Below, one piece after another: positions 8,171-16,973 of a stretch of DNA of 59,990 nucleotides. Source of the stretch: Anaerolineaceae bacterium UBA3924 (GTDB lineage: Bacteria; Chloroflexota; Anaerolineae; Anaerolineales; Anaerolineaceae); NCBI GenBank assembly GCA_002385985.1, contig DGEO01000007.1, forward strand, positions 16,871 to 76,860. The letters are read 5' to 3'. A model generated the notes under the pieces. The model saw only the letters and a program-made list of their open reading frames with translations. It searched no databases and was not told where the DNA came from. Within the stretch, counting starts at the first letter, position 1. Each line of letters opens with the position of its first letter. The position numbers and the translations under genes are program-made.

Positions 8171-9119
8171 GTTCACCTTTCACCGGATCCACCTTCGCCT
8201 GTCCCCACTGGCGCGCGCCGTTGAGGAACACCTTCCCCGGCATGGCTTTCTTCCCGGCCGGCTGGACCTCCTCCAGCAGCAGGCAGCCTTCGGCCGCTGC
8301 CAGCGCAGGCAGCCCCTGCCAGACCAGCGTGGATCCCGGTTCTCCGCCGCATTCCGCGATCGCTCTCGCACGGTGGACTTTGACCGGCTGCCCCTGCCAT
8401 ATGAAGAAGACCCCTGGCCATGGGTTGTAAGCGCGAACCCGGTTGGCGAGTTCTGCCGCCGGCCGTGCGCAGTCCAGCAGGCCGTCCCCCTTCTTCAGCA
8501 TCGGGGCGTAGGTCGCCAGACGCTCGTCCTGCGGCTGCGGCTTCAGCCTGCCTTCCAGATAATCCGGCAGCACCTCGACCAGCAAATTCGCGCCTTCCTC
8601 CGCCAGCCGGGCGGAGAGAGTCCCGGCGTTGTCCTCCGGCTCGATCGGCACCGGCCGCTGCGCCAGGATCGGGCCGGTATCCACCCCGGCGTCCATGCGC
8701 ATGATGGTGACACCGGTCTGTTCATCGCCGTGCAGGATGGCTGCCTGAATGGGCGCCGCCCCCCGCCAGCGCGGCAGCAGCGAAGCATGCACATTGACGC
8801 AGCCAAACCGCGGCAGGTCGAGCACGTTCTGCCGCAGGATCTGCCCGAAGGCGGTGACCACGATCAGGTCCGGCTGCAGCGCTTCCAGTTCGGCGAAGGC
8901 CTCCGGAGCGCGCAGCTTCGGCGGCTGTATGACCGGGATGCCGAGCTGTTCGGCCAGCACTTTTACCGGGGGCGGGGTTAGCTGGCGCCCGCGCCCGGCA
9001 GGTTTGTCGGGCTGCGTGACCACACCCACCACCGGGTACGCCTCCGCCAGCCGCGCCAGGCTGGGCAGCGCGAACTCGGGCGACCCCATGAATACGACCC
9101 GTATATTCCTGGTATTCAT
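8160..9119 (-). CDS. fmt: Methionyl-tRNA formyltransferase
   Basis: 319 residues, normal length. It formylates the initiator Met-tRNA using 10-formyl-tetrahydrofolate. Seen in order: N-terminal VVFMGSPEFALPSL, the folate loop VVTQPDKPAGRG, the hallmark HASLLPRWRGAAPIQAAI and the active-site part MDAGVDTGPIL, then the C-terminal OB-like domain (ANRVRAYNPWPGVFF). The frame is open upstream to 9158, but that ATG overlaps the -10 TATAAT at 9157-9162, so ATG 9119 is the better start. First gene of an operon with panE. Confidence 0.93.
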   Translation of the reverse strand: MNTRNIRVVFMGSPEFALPSLARLAEAYPVVGVVTQPDKPAGRGRQLTPPPVKVLAEQLGIPVIQPPKLRAPEAFAELEALQPDLIVVTAFGQILRQNVLDLPRFGCVNVHASLLPRWRGAAPIQAAILHGDEQTGVTIMRMDAGVDTGPILAQRPVPIEPEDNAGTLSARLAEEGANLLVEVLPDYLEGRLKPQPQDERLATYAPMLKKGDGLLDCARPAAELANRVRAYNPWPGVFFIWQGQPVKVHRARAIAECGGEPGSTLVWQGLPALAAAEGCLLLEEVQPAGKKAMPGKVFLNGARQWGQAKVDPVKGEHAS

Positions 9120-9156
9120 CGATGCAGAGCGCTCCTCATGATCGGCCTTCCGGCTC

Positions 9157-9162
9157 ATTATA
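9157..9162 (-). promoter_or_regulatory. TATAAT -10 box of fmt-panE
   Basis: On the minus strand the sequence reads GGGTATAATG, 38 bases before the chosen fmt ATG. A GAGGAG follows about 13 bases ahead of that start codon. Confidence 0.45.
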
Positions 9163-9189
9163 CCCGGCCCGGCCGCTCTCAGGAGATTT

Positions 9190-11010
9190 TCATGAGGAGA
9201 CTGCCGGCGCTGCCGGGGCTGACTCCTCTTCGGGCTGGTAGAACTGCCGGCGGTACAACTCGGCGTACAGCCCGTTTTTCTGGATCAGCTCCTCATGCGT
9301 GCCGCGCTCCACGATCCGGGATTGGTCGATGACCAGCACCTGATCGGCATTCCGCACCGTGGACAGCCGGTGCGCGATGACAAAGCTGGTTCGTCCCTTC
9401 AACAACTGGCCCAGCGCCTTCTGGATCAGCACCTCGGTGCGGGTGTCGATGCTAGCGGTGGCTTCGTCCAGAATCAGGATGCGCGGATCGGCCAGCACGG
9501 CCCGGGCGATGGAGATCAGCTGGCGCTGGCCCTGGCTCAGCAGGCTGCCGCGCTGGCCGACTTCGGTCTGGTAGCCCTCGGGCAGCCGCAGGATGAACTC
9601 TTCGGCGTTGGCGGCGTGGGCGGCGGCCATCACCTCTTCATCGCTGGCGTCCAGATGCCCGTAGCGGATGTTGTCCATCACGCTGCCGCTGAACAAAAAC
9701 GGCTCCTGAGTGACCAGCCCCATCTGCGAGCGCAGGCTGAGCTGCCGGACATCCCGCAGGTCCTTCCCGTCGATCAGCACCCGTCCGGAGGTCGGGTCGT
9801 AGAACCGGGCGATCAGGCTGACCATCGTGGTCTTCCCGGCGCCGGTGGGGCCGACCAGCGCGATGGTCTGCCCGGGAAGAGCCTCAAAGCTGACCTTCTC
9901 CAGTACCGGCTGTCCTTCCTCGTAGGAGAAATCCACCTCTTCGAAGCGCACATGGCCCTCAATGCGGCCCATCTCGACCGCGTCCGGTTTATCCTCGACC
10001 GTGGCCTCCATGTCCAGCAGGTCAAACACCCGCTCGGCGGCGGCGAAAGCCGACTGGGCAATCGTCCACAACTGGGTGACCGTCTGGAAGGGGCGGAAGA
10101 AGCTCTGCACGTACTGGATAAAGGCCACCACTGTGCCCACCGAAATCACGCCCCGGATGACCAGGAACCCGCCCAGCGCCGCCACCAGCGCCATGTCCAG
10201 TGTGCTCAGCAGGTCCACCGCCGGGGTGAAGGCCGAAGTGATGGCCGTCGCGCTGACATTGGCATCCCGGTTGGCCGCATTCGAACGGGCGAAGCGGCGC
10301 ACGTTTTCCTGCGTGCGGTTGAACGCCTGCGCCACCCGGACCCCGCCCAGCTCCTCTTCCAAATTGGCGGAGACATCTCCCAGCGTTTCGCGGGTCTGGC
10401 GAAAGGCCCGGCGGGCCATGCGGGAGAAGACGTTGGTGACGACCAGCAAAATTGGAACAACCATCAGCACAGCCAGTCCCAGCTGCCAGCTCAGCAGCAG
10501 CATCGCCACCAGAATGCCGCCCAGAGTGAAGGCCGCCCCGATAAACTGTGACAGTACCTGGGTGAAGAAGTTGTTCAGCGCATCGATATCGTTGATCAGG
10601 CGGCTCATCAGGTCGCCGGCCTGTTTGCTCTCCAAATACTTGAGCGACAGGCTTTCGACCTTTGCAAACACCTCATTCCGCAGCTTTGCCAGAATCTGCT
10701 GCCCGGTGCGCGAGACCAGATAAATCTGGAACCGGGTTGCCACCATGTTCACCAGGTAGGCCAGCACCAGCAGCAGGGCCATGCGGGTCAAAGACGGGAG
10801 GTCGCCGGTCAGCAGCACCTTATCGACAATCTGACCGGTGATCAGCGGGCTTAGCCCCTGCGCCGCCCCGGACAGCGCCATCATGACCACCGCCAGCGCA
10901 ATCACACCCTTATATGGCTTCAGCTCCACCAGCAGGCGGCGCAGCACGGCTCCGCGGTTCCTGGCCCGATCTTCGCCACTCTCAGAAATCGCTCGCAGGG
11001 GATTGCGCAT
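9190..11010 (-). CDS. ABC exporter half-transporter (signature-degenerate subunit)
   Basis: 606 residues: six membrane helices (to about 330) then an ATPase domain. Walker A GPTGAGKTT is near 388-396, Walker B ends ILILDE with catalytic Glu E516, and the signature is LSQGQ (491-495) instead of LSGGQ. Paired with its upstream neighbour it forms a classical heterodimeric type IV exporter such as TM287/288, BmrCD or TmrAB: the altered signature of one subunit faces the Asp-for-Glu site of the other. ATG 11010 overlaps the upstream TAA by one base (TAATG). The substrate cannot be told; lipids or drugs are typical. Confidence 0.88.
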   Translation of the reverse strand: MRNPLRAISESGEDRARNRGAVLRRLLVELKPYKGVIALAVVMMALSGAAQGLSPLITGQIVDKVLLTGDLPSLTRMALLLVLAYLVNMVATRFQIYLVSRTGQQILAKLRNEVFAKVESLSLKYLESKQAGDLMSRLINDIDALNNFFTQVLSQFIGAAFTLGGILVAMLLLSWQLGLAVLMVVPILLVVTNVFSRMARRAFRQTRETLGDVSANLEEELGGVRVAQAFNRTQENVRRFARSNAANRDANVSATAITSAFTPAVDLLSTLDMALVAALGGFLVIRGVISVGTVVAFIQYVQSFFRPFQTVTQLWTIAQSAFAAAERVFDLLDMEATVEDKPDAVEMGRIEGHVRFEEVDFSYEEGQPVLEKVSFEALPGQTIALVGPTGAGKTTMVSLIARFYDPTSGRVLIDGKDLRDVRQLSLRSQMGLVTQEPFLFSGSVMDNIRYGHLDASDEEVMAAAHAANAEEFILRLPEGYQTEVGQRGSLLSQGQRQLISIARAVLADPRILILDEATASIDTRTEVLIQKALGQLLKGRTSFVIAHRLSTVRNADQVLVIDQSRIVERGTHEELIQKNGLYAELYRRQFYQPEEESAPAAPAVSS

Positions 11011-12773
11011 TATTTCAAAGCCTCCTCGACTGCGGCGTTGACTTCCTCTCGCGCCCCGAACTGCGACGCCAGGATGTCGACATAGAGCTCGCAGCACTCC
11101 AGCAATTCCGCATGGGTGCCCTCGGCCACCAGCCGGCCGTTATCGATCAGCAGGATCTTATCGGCCCGGCGCACCGTGCTGATCCGCTGGGCGATAACAA
11201 AGGTGGTGCGCTCTCGGGCCAGGTTCTCCAGCGCCTGCTGGATCTTGTACTCCGTTTCGGCATCCACGGAAGAGGTGCTGTCGTCCATAATCAAGATGCG
11301 CGGGTTGAGAATCAGCGCCCGGGCGATGGCGATGCGCTGGCGCTGCCCGCCAGACAGCCCGACGCCGCGCTCGCCGATCAGGGTTTCGTACCCGTCCGGC
11401 ATCTCGCTGATGAACTCGTGGGCCTGGGCGGCTCTGGCCGCGGCGATGATTTCCTCCATGCTGGCATCCGGCCGGCCGTAGGCGATGTTCTCCCGGATGG
11501 TGCCGGTAAACAATGTCGTCTCCTGCAGTACCATGCCGATCTGAGACCGCAGCGAATCAAGCGTCACCTCGCGCACGTCGATGCCGTCAATTTTGACCGC
11601 GCCTTCGCGCACATCGTAGAACCGCGGTATCAGGTTGATGATGGAAGATTTCCCGGACCCGGTCCGTCCCATGATGGCCACCGTCTGGTTGGGTTGTGCC
11701 TCGAAGGAAACCGACTGCAGCGCGTCCTGATCAGCCCCCGCATAGCGGAAGGTTACATTCTCGAAAGTAACCCGGCCCTGTACCGGCGGGAGCGGATAGG
11801 CGTTCGGAGCTTCCTTGACCTCCGATTCCGCGTCCAGCACCTCAAAGATACGCCTTGACGAAGCCTCCGCCCAGGACATCATGGTGCCGATGCTCCCCAG
11901 CATGAACACCGGGAGCAGCAAATAGCCCTGATACCCGATAAACGCGACCAGCTCGCCCAGCGTCATGCGCCCGCCGATCACTTGACCGCCGCCCACCCAG
12001 ATCACCGCGGTCAGCGCCAGGTTCGCAATGAAGAACACCAGCGGGAAGAAGGTGGCGAACAGCTTCATCAGTGTGATGTTGTGCGCCAGGTAGTCCTGGT
12101 TCTGGCGCTCAAAGCGCGACAGCTCGTACGGCTCGCGGGCAAACGCCTTGACCACGCGTATCCCCGCCAGGTTCTCCTGAAGGACGGCGTTCAGTGCGGA
12201 TAGTTTTTCCTGCACGGTCCTGGCCAGCGGCATAAACTTGCGCACAGCGACGGCGAAGATCAACCCCATCGCCGGGACCGAGAGCAGGAACAGCCCGGTA
12301 AGCAGCGGGTTCATGCGCAGCAGGATGGTCACCGTGCCGATCAGCAGAATGATGCCCGACAGCAGCTGGATCAACCCGCTGCCCACGAAATTGCGGGTGA
12401 TGTCCACGTCCGAGGTCAGGCGAGTCATCAGGTTGCCGGTCTGCGAGCGGTCGTGATACGAGAAACTGAGGTGCTGCAGCCGTTCGAAGATCTGGTTGCG
12501 CAGGTCAAACGCCACCCCCTGCGAAGCGACCTCCGACCAGTAGCCCTGCAGGAAGAAAAAAAGCCCCCTCACCAGCGCGACCACAACCAGCAGTCCGGCC
12601 ACCTGCAGCACGACCTGCATGTTCAACGGCGTGATGCCGCTGTCGATCAGGATCCGCAGCAGCTGAGGCGCGGCCAGGTTGGCAAAATTGACAATAATCA
12701 GGCTGATAAAGGCGCCAAAGGCAGGCTTCCAGTACCCCCTCAAGTACCGGAGCGACCGGAAAACTCCGCGCAT
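11010..12773 (-). CDS. ABC exporter half-transporter (Walker B-degenerate subunit)
   Basis: 587 residues with six membrane helices (to about 310) and an ATPase domain: Walker A GRTGSGKSS (369-377), signature LSGGQ (473-477), Walker B ILIMDD, where the catalytic Glu is Asp (D498). This substitution marks the degenerate ATP site of heterodimeric exporters. First gene of a two-gene operon with a strong promoter (12797-12824) and a GAAGGAG ribosome site. It is divergent from the small helical protein gene at 12863. Confidence 0.88.
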   Translation of the reverse strand: MRGVFRSLRYLRGYWKPAFGAFISLIIVNFANLAAPQLLRILIDSGITPLNMQVVLQVAGLLVVVALVRGLFFFLQGYWSEVASQGVAFDLRNQIFERLQHLSFSYHDRSQTGNLMTRLTSDVDITRNFVGSGLIQLLSGIILLIGTVTILLRMNPLLTGLFLLSVPAMGLIFAVAVRKFMPLARTVQEKLSALNAVLQENLAGIRVVKAFAREPYELSRFERQNQDYLAHNITLMKLFATFFPLVFFIANLALTAVIWVGGGQVIGGRMTLGELVAFIGYQGYLLLPVFMLGSIGTMMSWAEASSRRIFEVLDAESEVKEAPNAYPLPPVQGRVTFENVTFRYAGADQDALQSVSFEAQPNQTVAIMGRTGSGKSSIINLIPRFYDVREGAVKIDGIDVREVTLDSLRSQIGMVLQETTLFTGTIRENIAYGRPDASMEEIIAAARAAQAHEFISEMPDGYETLIGERGVGLSGGQRQRIAIARALILNPRILIMDDSTSSVDAETEYKIQQALENLARERTTFVIAQRISTVRRADKILLIDNGRLVAEGTHAELLECCELYVDILASQFGAREEVNAAVEEALK

Positions 12774-12796
12774 ATTCGTACTCCTTCTCTACGAAT

Positions 12797-12824
12797 TCTA
12801 TACAATGCGCGAAAGGCATGTCAA
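12797..12824 (-). promoter_or_regulatory. Sigma-70 promoter of the ABC exporter operon
   Basis: On the minus strand: perfect TTGACA (12819-12824), 16-base spacer, TATAGA (12797-12802). The GAAGGAG ribosome site and ATG 12773 follow. On the plus strand a TACAAT at 12801-12806 overlaps this -10 and could serve the divergent gene, so the two promoters may compete. Confidence 0.65.
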
Positions 12825-12862
12825 GGCAATTCCCGCCGGAGTGTGATAAACTTGTGGCGTTG

Positions 12863-13219
12863 ATGTTCACACGCGAAGTCAAAGATAGAATTCAGGCTGA
12901 ACTGCAGCAGGCACACGCCGCCCGCGAGAGCGGAAACGAAGGCCGCGCGCGGGTGTGCGCCCGACGGGCCGCCGGCATAGCCGTCCAGGCCTACTTCGAC
13001 CACATGCAGGTGCCCTATCCGGCGGGAAGCAAGAACGCGCTGGATTTCCTGACCCGCCTGCGCGGGCTGGATCAGGCCCCCGCCGAAATCCACGAAATCG
13101 CCGGCCACCTGCTGACCCGGGTCAACCCGGATTACCAGCTGCCCATCCAGGCCGATCTGCTGGCCGAGACCGAAGTTCTGGTCAGCCGCATTGAGGCCCT
13201 CATTCAGGAGAGACGATGA
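12863..13219 (+). CDS. Small helical protein, HEPN-like, function unknown
   Basis: 118 residues, predicted almost all helix. The pattern of an N-terminal helix, then ARRAAGIAVQAYFDHMQ, then a C-terminal helix ending LVSRIEALIQERR resembles small HEPN-type four-helix proteins, but I see no clear RxxxxH RNase motif, so the family is a guess. The frame is open from ATG 12818, but the extra 15 residues look like chance coding; ATG 12863 is preferred though neither has a strong ribosome site. The last codons overlap the next gene (ATGA), so the two proteins are made together. Confidence 0.5.
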   Translation: MFTREVKDRIQAELQQAHAARESGNEGRARVCARRAAGIAVQAYFDHMQVPYPAGSKNALDFLTRLRGLDQAPAEIHEIAGHLLTRVNPDYQLPIQADLLAETEVLVSRIEALIQERR

Positions 13220-13473
13220 CCACACCCGGTGACGAAATCATTATGTACGGAACTTCATGGTGCGGCGACACCATCCGCGCCCGCCGCTGGTTTGACAGCC
13301 AGCAGATCCCCTACCGCTATATCGATATCGAAAAAGATCCGCAGGCCCGCCAGGTCGTGGAGCAGATCAACAACGGCATGCGCTCCGTTCCGACCATCCT
13401 GTTCCCCGACGGCACCATCCTGGTCGAGCCGTCCAACGCGGATCTGGCCGAGAAGTTTAAGGTGAAAATCTAA
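13216..13473 (+). CDS. Glutaredoxin-like protein with monothiol CGDT site
   Basis: 85 residues of thioredoxin fold. The active site is WCGDT (C16, T19), so the second Cys of the usual CxxC (for example CGYC of mycoredoxin) is Thr. The cis-Pro loop SVPT (P60) and the C-terminal FPDGTILVEPS are typical of mycoredoxin/NrdH-like glutaredoxins. A monothiol enzyme would mainly remove mixed disulfides with a low-molecular-weight thiol. Its start overlaps the stop of the preceding gene by 4 bases. Confidence 0.8.
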   Translation: MTTPGDEIIMYGTSWCGDTIRARRWFDSQQIPYRYIDIEKDPQARQVVEQINNGMRSVPTILFPDGTILVEPSNADLAEKFKVKI

Positions 13474-13485
13474 ACCCTCGCCGTG

Positions 13486-13752
13486 TCAACCCGACCGGCT
13501 GCGCAGCATCCGGCTGATCAACCAGACCAGGGACGCTCCGGCGACCAGCATCAGCGCCACCCGGACGAAGATGATCCGGTCGCGGCGGCACTGTTCCACC
13601 GACACCGGTGACGGGGTCAGCAGCCGGTCGCGCAGGCGGCCGACAAAGGCCGGATCAGGTTCCACCGGAGAGAGGCTGGAGGTCAGCCAGCTTTCCAGTC
13701 CTTCCAGATGCGGTTCCGACGCGTTTCTCGCCCAGAAAACCAGGTTCATCAT
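13486..13752 (-). CDS. Small single-pass membrane protein, possible anti-sigma factor
   Basis: 88 residues: about 58 soluble residues with the segment DPAFVGRLRDRLL, then one membrane helix (about 62-80) and a basic tail. It follows the ECF sigma gene by 34 bases in the same operon. Its position and the soluble-then-membrane layout suggest an anti-sigma or membrane tether, but the HxxxCxxC zinc motif of ZAS anti-sigma factors is missing, so this is inference. ATG 13752 has AAGGA upstream; the adjacent ATG 13749 is possible. Confidence 0.55.
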   Translation of the reverse strand: MMNLVFWARNASEPHLEGLESWLTSSLSPVEPDPAFVGRLRDRLLTPSPVSVEQCRRDRIIFVRVALMLVAGASLVWLISRMLRSRSG

Positions 13753-13786
13753 CCGAAATCCTTCTCTCTAGCCACCGGCGGGTGGT

Positions 13787-14347
13787 TTACAGCGGTTCGC
13801 CGCCCGATTTCTCCAGGCTGTCGCGCAGGGAGTTCAGCGTCCGGTGATACAGGCTCTTGATCGCCCCCTCGCTGCGCCCCATGATCACAGCGATCTCTGC
13901 GTTTGACAGCCGCTCGACAAACTTGAGGATCAGCAAATGCTGGCGTTCGCTGGGCTGCTTGCGGATCAGGTGCAGCAGTCTCTCCATTTCCTGGTCCCGG
14001 ACCAGGGCTGTTTCCGGATGCGCTGAGCGCTCCGGCAGTTGAAGGTAATCCTCCAGTGCCACCTCTTTTCGCCGGCTGTTGTCCCGGTACCAGTTCGCCA
14101 CCAGATTATGGGCGATGCGGTAAAGCCAGGCGGAGAACGGCGCGCCCCGGTCGCGGTAGTTTTTCATGTTCGACATGGCCCGGAAGAAAACCCTGGCAGT
14201 GAGGTCCTCCGCGTCGTGAGCGCTGCCCGTCCGGTAGTAGATGTAGTTGTAGATCCGTGTGACATAGCGCTCGTACAACACGGCAAATGCTTCCTGGTCT
14301 CCTTCGGCTGCCCGCCTCACGGCGACTTCATCGGTCAGATCGGTCAA
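13787..14347 (-). CDS. ECF-type RNA polymerase sigma factor
   Basis: 186 residues. Region 2: DQEAFAVLYERYVTRIYNYI, then AEDLTARVFFRAM and the sigma-2.4-like FSAWLYRIAHNLVANWYR. Region 4: ILKFVERLSNAEIAVIMGRSEGAIKSLYHRTL, a helix-turn-helix for -35 recognition. It directs RNA polymerase to a small regulon, usually under control of an anti-sigma partner, here possibly the small membrane protein downstream. The start is TTG 14347 with AGGA upstream; no in-frame ATG fits region 1. Three palindromes lie upstream (14425-14474). Confidence 0.88.
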   Translation of the reverse strand: MTDLTDEVAVRRAAEGDQEAFAVLYERYVTRIYNYIYYRTGSAHDAEDLTARVFFRAMSNMKNYRDRGAPFSAWLYRIAHNLVANWYRDNSRRKEVALEDYLQLPERSAHPETALVRDQEMERLLHLIRKQPSERQHLLILKFVERLSNAEIAVIMGRSEGAIKSLYHRTLNSLRDSLEKSGGEPL

Positions 14348-14376
14348 CGCTGCAGTCCTATCGCCTGAGGTTCAAC

Positions 14377-14395
14377 TGGTATAACCCCGATACCA
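14377..14395. repeat. Inverted repeat upstream of the ECF sigma gene
   Basis: TGGTAT, 7 bases, ATACCA: a perfect 6-base inverted repeat about 30 bases before the TTG start. It could be part of the sigma gene's promoter or an operator; no standard -35/-10 pair is obvious here. Confidence 0.4.
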
Positions 14396-14424
14396 CTACT
14401 GAGTTGCTTCATCCATGTACATAA

Positions 14425-14474
14425 ATGGTCTGTTGACCATTATGGTCTTAAGACCATTATGGTCTAAAGACCAT
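14425..14474. repeat. Three tandem 16-bp palindromes, 17-bp period
   Basis: ATGGTC-N4-GACCAT occurs three times without error at 14425-14440, 14442-14457 and 14459-14474; the 4-base centres are TGTT, TTAA and TAAA. Each copy is followed by one T, giving a strict 17-base period. The block is AT-richer than its surroundings, begins 78 bases before the ECF sigma start and reaches into the stop codon of the subtilase gene. There is no U-tract, so a terminator is unlikely; binding sites for a dimeric regulator fit better. Confidence 0.8.
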
Positions 14475-16909
14475 TATGGCGCAGATTCCCCGGCCGCATC
14501 GAGCGCCGCCTGCACTGCGGCATACGCGTCCACCACCCCATAACCAACCCCGTTGCGGGGCAGGCTGTCTCCCTCCGAGCAGGTGACCGGCTCGCCCAGG
14601 TAAGGGCGAGCAGTCTGGTTGAGGATCGCTTCCGTCTCCTCCACCTGCCCGATCAAATCCGGGTTGGCCGACCACATCAGCGCCACCACGCCGGCCAGGT
14701 GCGGCCCGGCCATGGATGTGCCGCTGAGAATTTCATACGAACTGCCCGGGAAAGCGGATAACACACCCGCCCCCGGGGCGAGAATATCCGGCTTGACGCG
14801 CTGGCTGCCGTCCACCGTCACCGGCCCCAGGCTGCTGAATGGAGCGATATCCCCGCCCGGGTCGACCGCACCGACGCTGTAAACCTCATCATAGATGGCC
14901 GGTGGAGAATCGACCGAGCCGCAGCCGTTGTTGCCGTTATTCCCGGCAGAGACGACCACAAACACACCTGCCTGCCGCAGCGCCTGCACCGCCGGCAGGT
15001 ACACGTCCGCATCGCAGCCCTCCAGTTCCGGGCAGCTCCAGGAGTTGTTGATGATGTTCGCGCCGCGGGCCGGATCGCCGTCCGTGAATGGATCCCCATT
15101 CTGAGGGAAAGGCGCCAGCAGGAACTGCCAGCAGTCCAGATAGTAGGCAGGGTTGCCCAGGTTGCGGGCCAGGTTGACACAACCAATCCACTGCGCGTCC
15201 GGAGCCACACCGACGTTGTTTCCCAGAATGGAGCCCAGCGTATGCGTTCCGTGCCCGCCGAAATCCTGCGGCGATTCCGAGCCGAACCAGGGATCGTACC
15301 AGGTGTAATCGTGATCTCCCTCGCTGCCCAGATAGGAGTCTCTCAGCTCGGGATGGTCCCCCTGAACGCCCGAATCGGCCTGACCGATCACCACCCCGGC
15401 TCCCCGGACATCGAAGGTCCGCCAAACGCGCGGCGCCTGAATCATCTGCAGGTTCCACATCCGCGGGTCAGGTTCGCTGATTGTTCCGCTGCTGGAGGGG
15501 ATTTCCTCCGGCAGCGGGCGAAGGTACGGGCTGTCGAGCACCCGGTCGACTTCCGGGCGGGTGGACAGCCACAGCCGCACCAGCGGTCCGCCGTCAACCT
15601 CCAGCGCATTGACCAGGTAATACGGCTTGACCTCGATTCCAAAGCGTTCCAGACTGCCGCGCAGCCCCTGCTGCGAAGCACTGGCATGTTCCACCAGCGC
15701 CTGGTACACCGCCGCTCTGCGCTCAACCGGATTTGATATCCCGGCGACCTGTGACAGGTCTGCCTGGTCTTTCAGGATGACAAACAGCTTCTCACCGTAG
15801 AACCCCGGCTGCCCGCTGACCAGATAGACGATCACAACACCGGCCCAGGCCAGAACAGTCGGGATCAGCACCGCCGGCGAGCCTACCCTGCCGAGTGCGC
15901 TCCAGTGCCTCGCCAACAGGGCAAAAATCACCACCGCCAGACTGATGAGGAAGGAATACAGCGTCGCCCGGCTGGACCAGTCGATAATCTCGCCAGGAGA
16001 AATGCCAATGACCAGCAGCAGCTCGTCCGGGTCCACCCAGATCAGCGGCGCCGCCGCGGCCAGCCCGAGCAGCAGCGCAGCCGCGGTTAAGCCGGTATAC
16101 TGGCGGTCCTTATCCTGCGCGAGCAGTACCGCGGCCAATGCCACTGGAGGCAGGATCAGCGGCAGAGCCAGCTGCAGCCCATTTTGCCCCACGGCAGCAG
16201 CCATGATCAATACGGATATGACCAGCGTCACCCCGGCCAGAGAGAGTCCCGGCTGGTCAGTGCCGTCCTGGTCATCCCGCTGCGGAGCCAGCAGTCCCGC
16301 ACGCAATGTGAGCACCGCCGCATACCCCAGCAGCAGCCCGGCAGCCAGATTGAGCAGCGTATCCAGCGGAGAACCCAGCGCACCGAACAGCGCCCAGGGG
16401 ACGGTCACCCCCGCGGCAAACACCAGCGCCAGCGCGGTCCTGCCGCTCACCGGCTTGCGCGGCAGCCTTGCCGGAACGGCCTGCCGCCGCAGCGCCTGCC
16501 GCATGACGAAGCAGTACAGCAGCAGTCCCAGGATCAGCAGCCCGGTGACGGTCTGGTGGTGATAAAAAGGCACCAGCCGCGCCGGAAGGGCGAACAGCAG
16601 CAGCAAAGAGGCATACAGCCAGGTCCGGATCGTATTCCGATACCGAGACGAACCCAGTGCTGCGTATTCAACCCCCAGCGGAACCAACAGCACGGCGGCA
16701 TACACCAGATTGGCTATCCAGCGCACATTCGTCCCGGTCAGCGAGCCTTCAGCAATGCTCTGCTCGGTGATCCAGGTGAACACCAGGAACACCACAGTGC
16801 AAAGGCCGATCCACAGGGCCGTCCCCACCAGCAGCGCAACAGGCCAGCAGCCTTCTCCGCTGCTGGCAGGAGCAGGCGATGAGCTTGAATCCAGTTCAGT
16901 CTCGTTCAA
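14474..16909 (-). CDS. Polytopic membrane-anchored subtilisin-like serine protease (S8)
   Basis: 811 residues. About 10 hydrophobic helices fill roughly residues 20-390, then comes a linker and an S8 peptidase domain. The triad is complete: D512 in QADSGVQGDHPE, H553 in GHGTHTLG, S732 in SGTSMAGPHLAG. The oxyanion Asn lies in SAGNNGNN. The protease domain probably faces outside. The frame is open to 17059, but an extended -10 overlaps the ATG at 16975, so TTG 16909 with GAGGTG just upstream is preferred. The ECF sigma gene follows 126 bases later in the same direction. Integral-membrane subtilases of this layout are unusual; the substrate is unknown. Confidence 0.82.
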   Translation of the reverse strand: MNETELDSSSSPAPASSGEGCWPVALLVGTALWIGLCTVVFLVFTWITEQSIAEGSLTGTNVRWIANLVYAAVLLVPLGVEYAALGSSRYRNTIRTWLYASLLLLFALPARLVPFYHHQTVTGLLILGLLLYCFVMRQALRRQAVPARLPRKPVSGRTALALVFAAGVTVPWALFGALGSPLDTLLNLAAGLLLGYAAVLTLRAGLLAPQRDDQDGTDQPGLSLAGVTLVISVLIMAAAVGQNGLQLALPLILPPVALAAVLLAQDKDRQYTGLTAAALLLGLAAAAPLIWVDPDELLLVIGISPGEIIDWSSRATLYSFLISLAVVIFALLARHWSALGRVGSPAVLIPTVLAWAGVVIVYLVSGQPGFYGEKLFVILKDQADLSQVAGISNPVERRAAVYQALVEHASASQQGLRGSLERFGIEVKPYYLVNALEVDGGPLVRLWLSTRPEVDRVLDSPYLRPLPEEIPSSSGTISEPDPRMWNLQMIQAPRVWRTFDVRGAGVVIGQADSGVQGDHPELRDSYLGSEGDHDYTWYDPWFGSESPQDFGGHGTHTLGSILGNNVGVAPDAQWIGCVNLARNLGNPAYYLDCWQFLLAPFPQNGDPFTDGDPARGANIINNSWSCPELEGCDADVYLPAVQALRQAGVFVVVSAGNNGNNGCGSVDSPPAIYDEVYSVGAVDPGGDIAPFSSLGPVTVDGSQRVKPDILAPGAGVLSAFPGSSYEILSGTSMAGPHLAGVVALMWSANPDLIGQVEETEAILNQTARPYLGEPVTCSEGDSLPRNGVGYGVVDAYAAVQAALDAAGESAP

Positions 16910-16973
16910 GATGCACCTCTGTGAATGGGGATTCCTGGATGGCAGGGGCGGCGCGGAACCGGCCGGTGATTTC

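Noticed and set aside
9120..9158. Upstream start for fmt
   Set aside because: The ATG at 9158 overlaps the -10 box 9157-9162, so it would not be in the transcript.
14425..14474. CRISPR array
   Set aside because: The 17-bp units are contiguous, with no spacers and only three copies; they are palindromic operators rather than CRISPR repeats.
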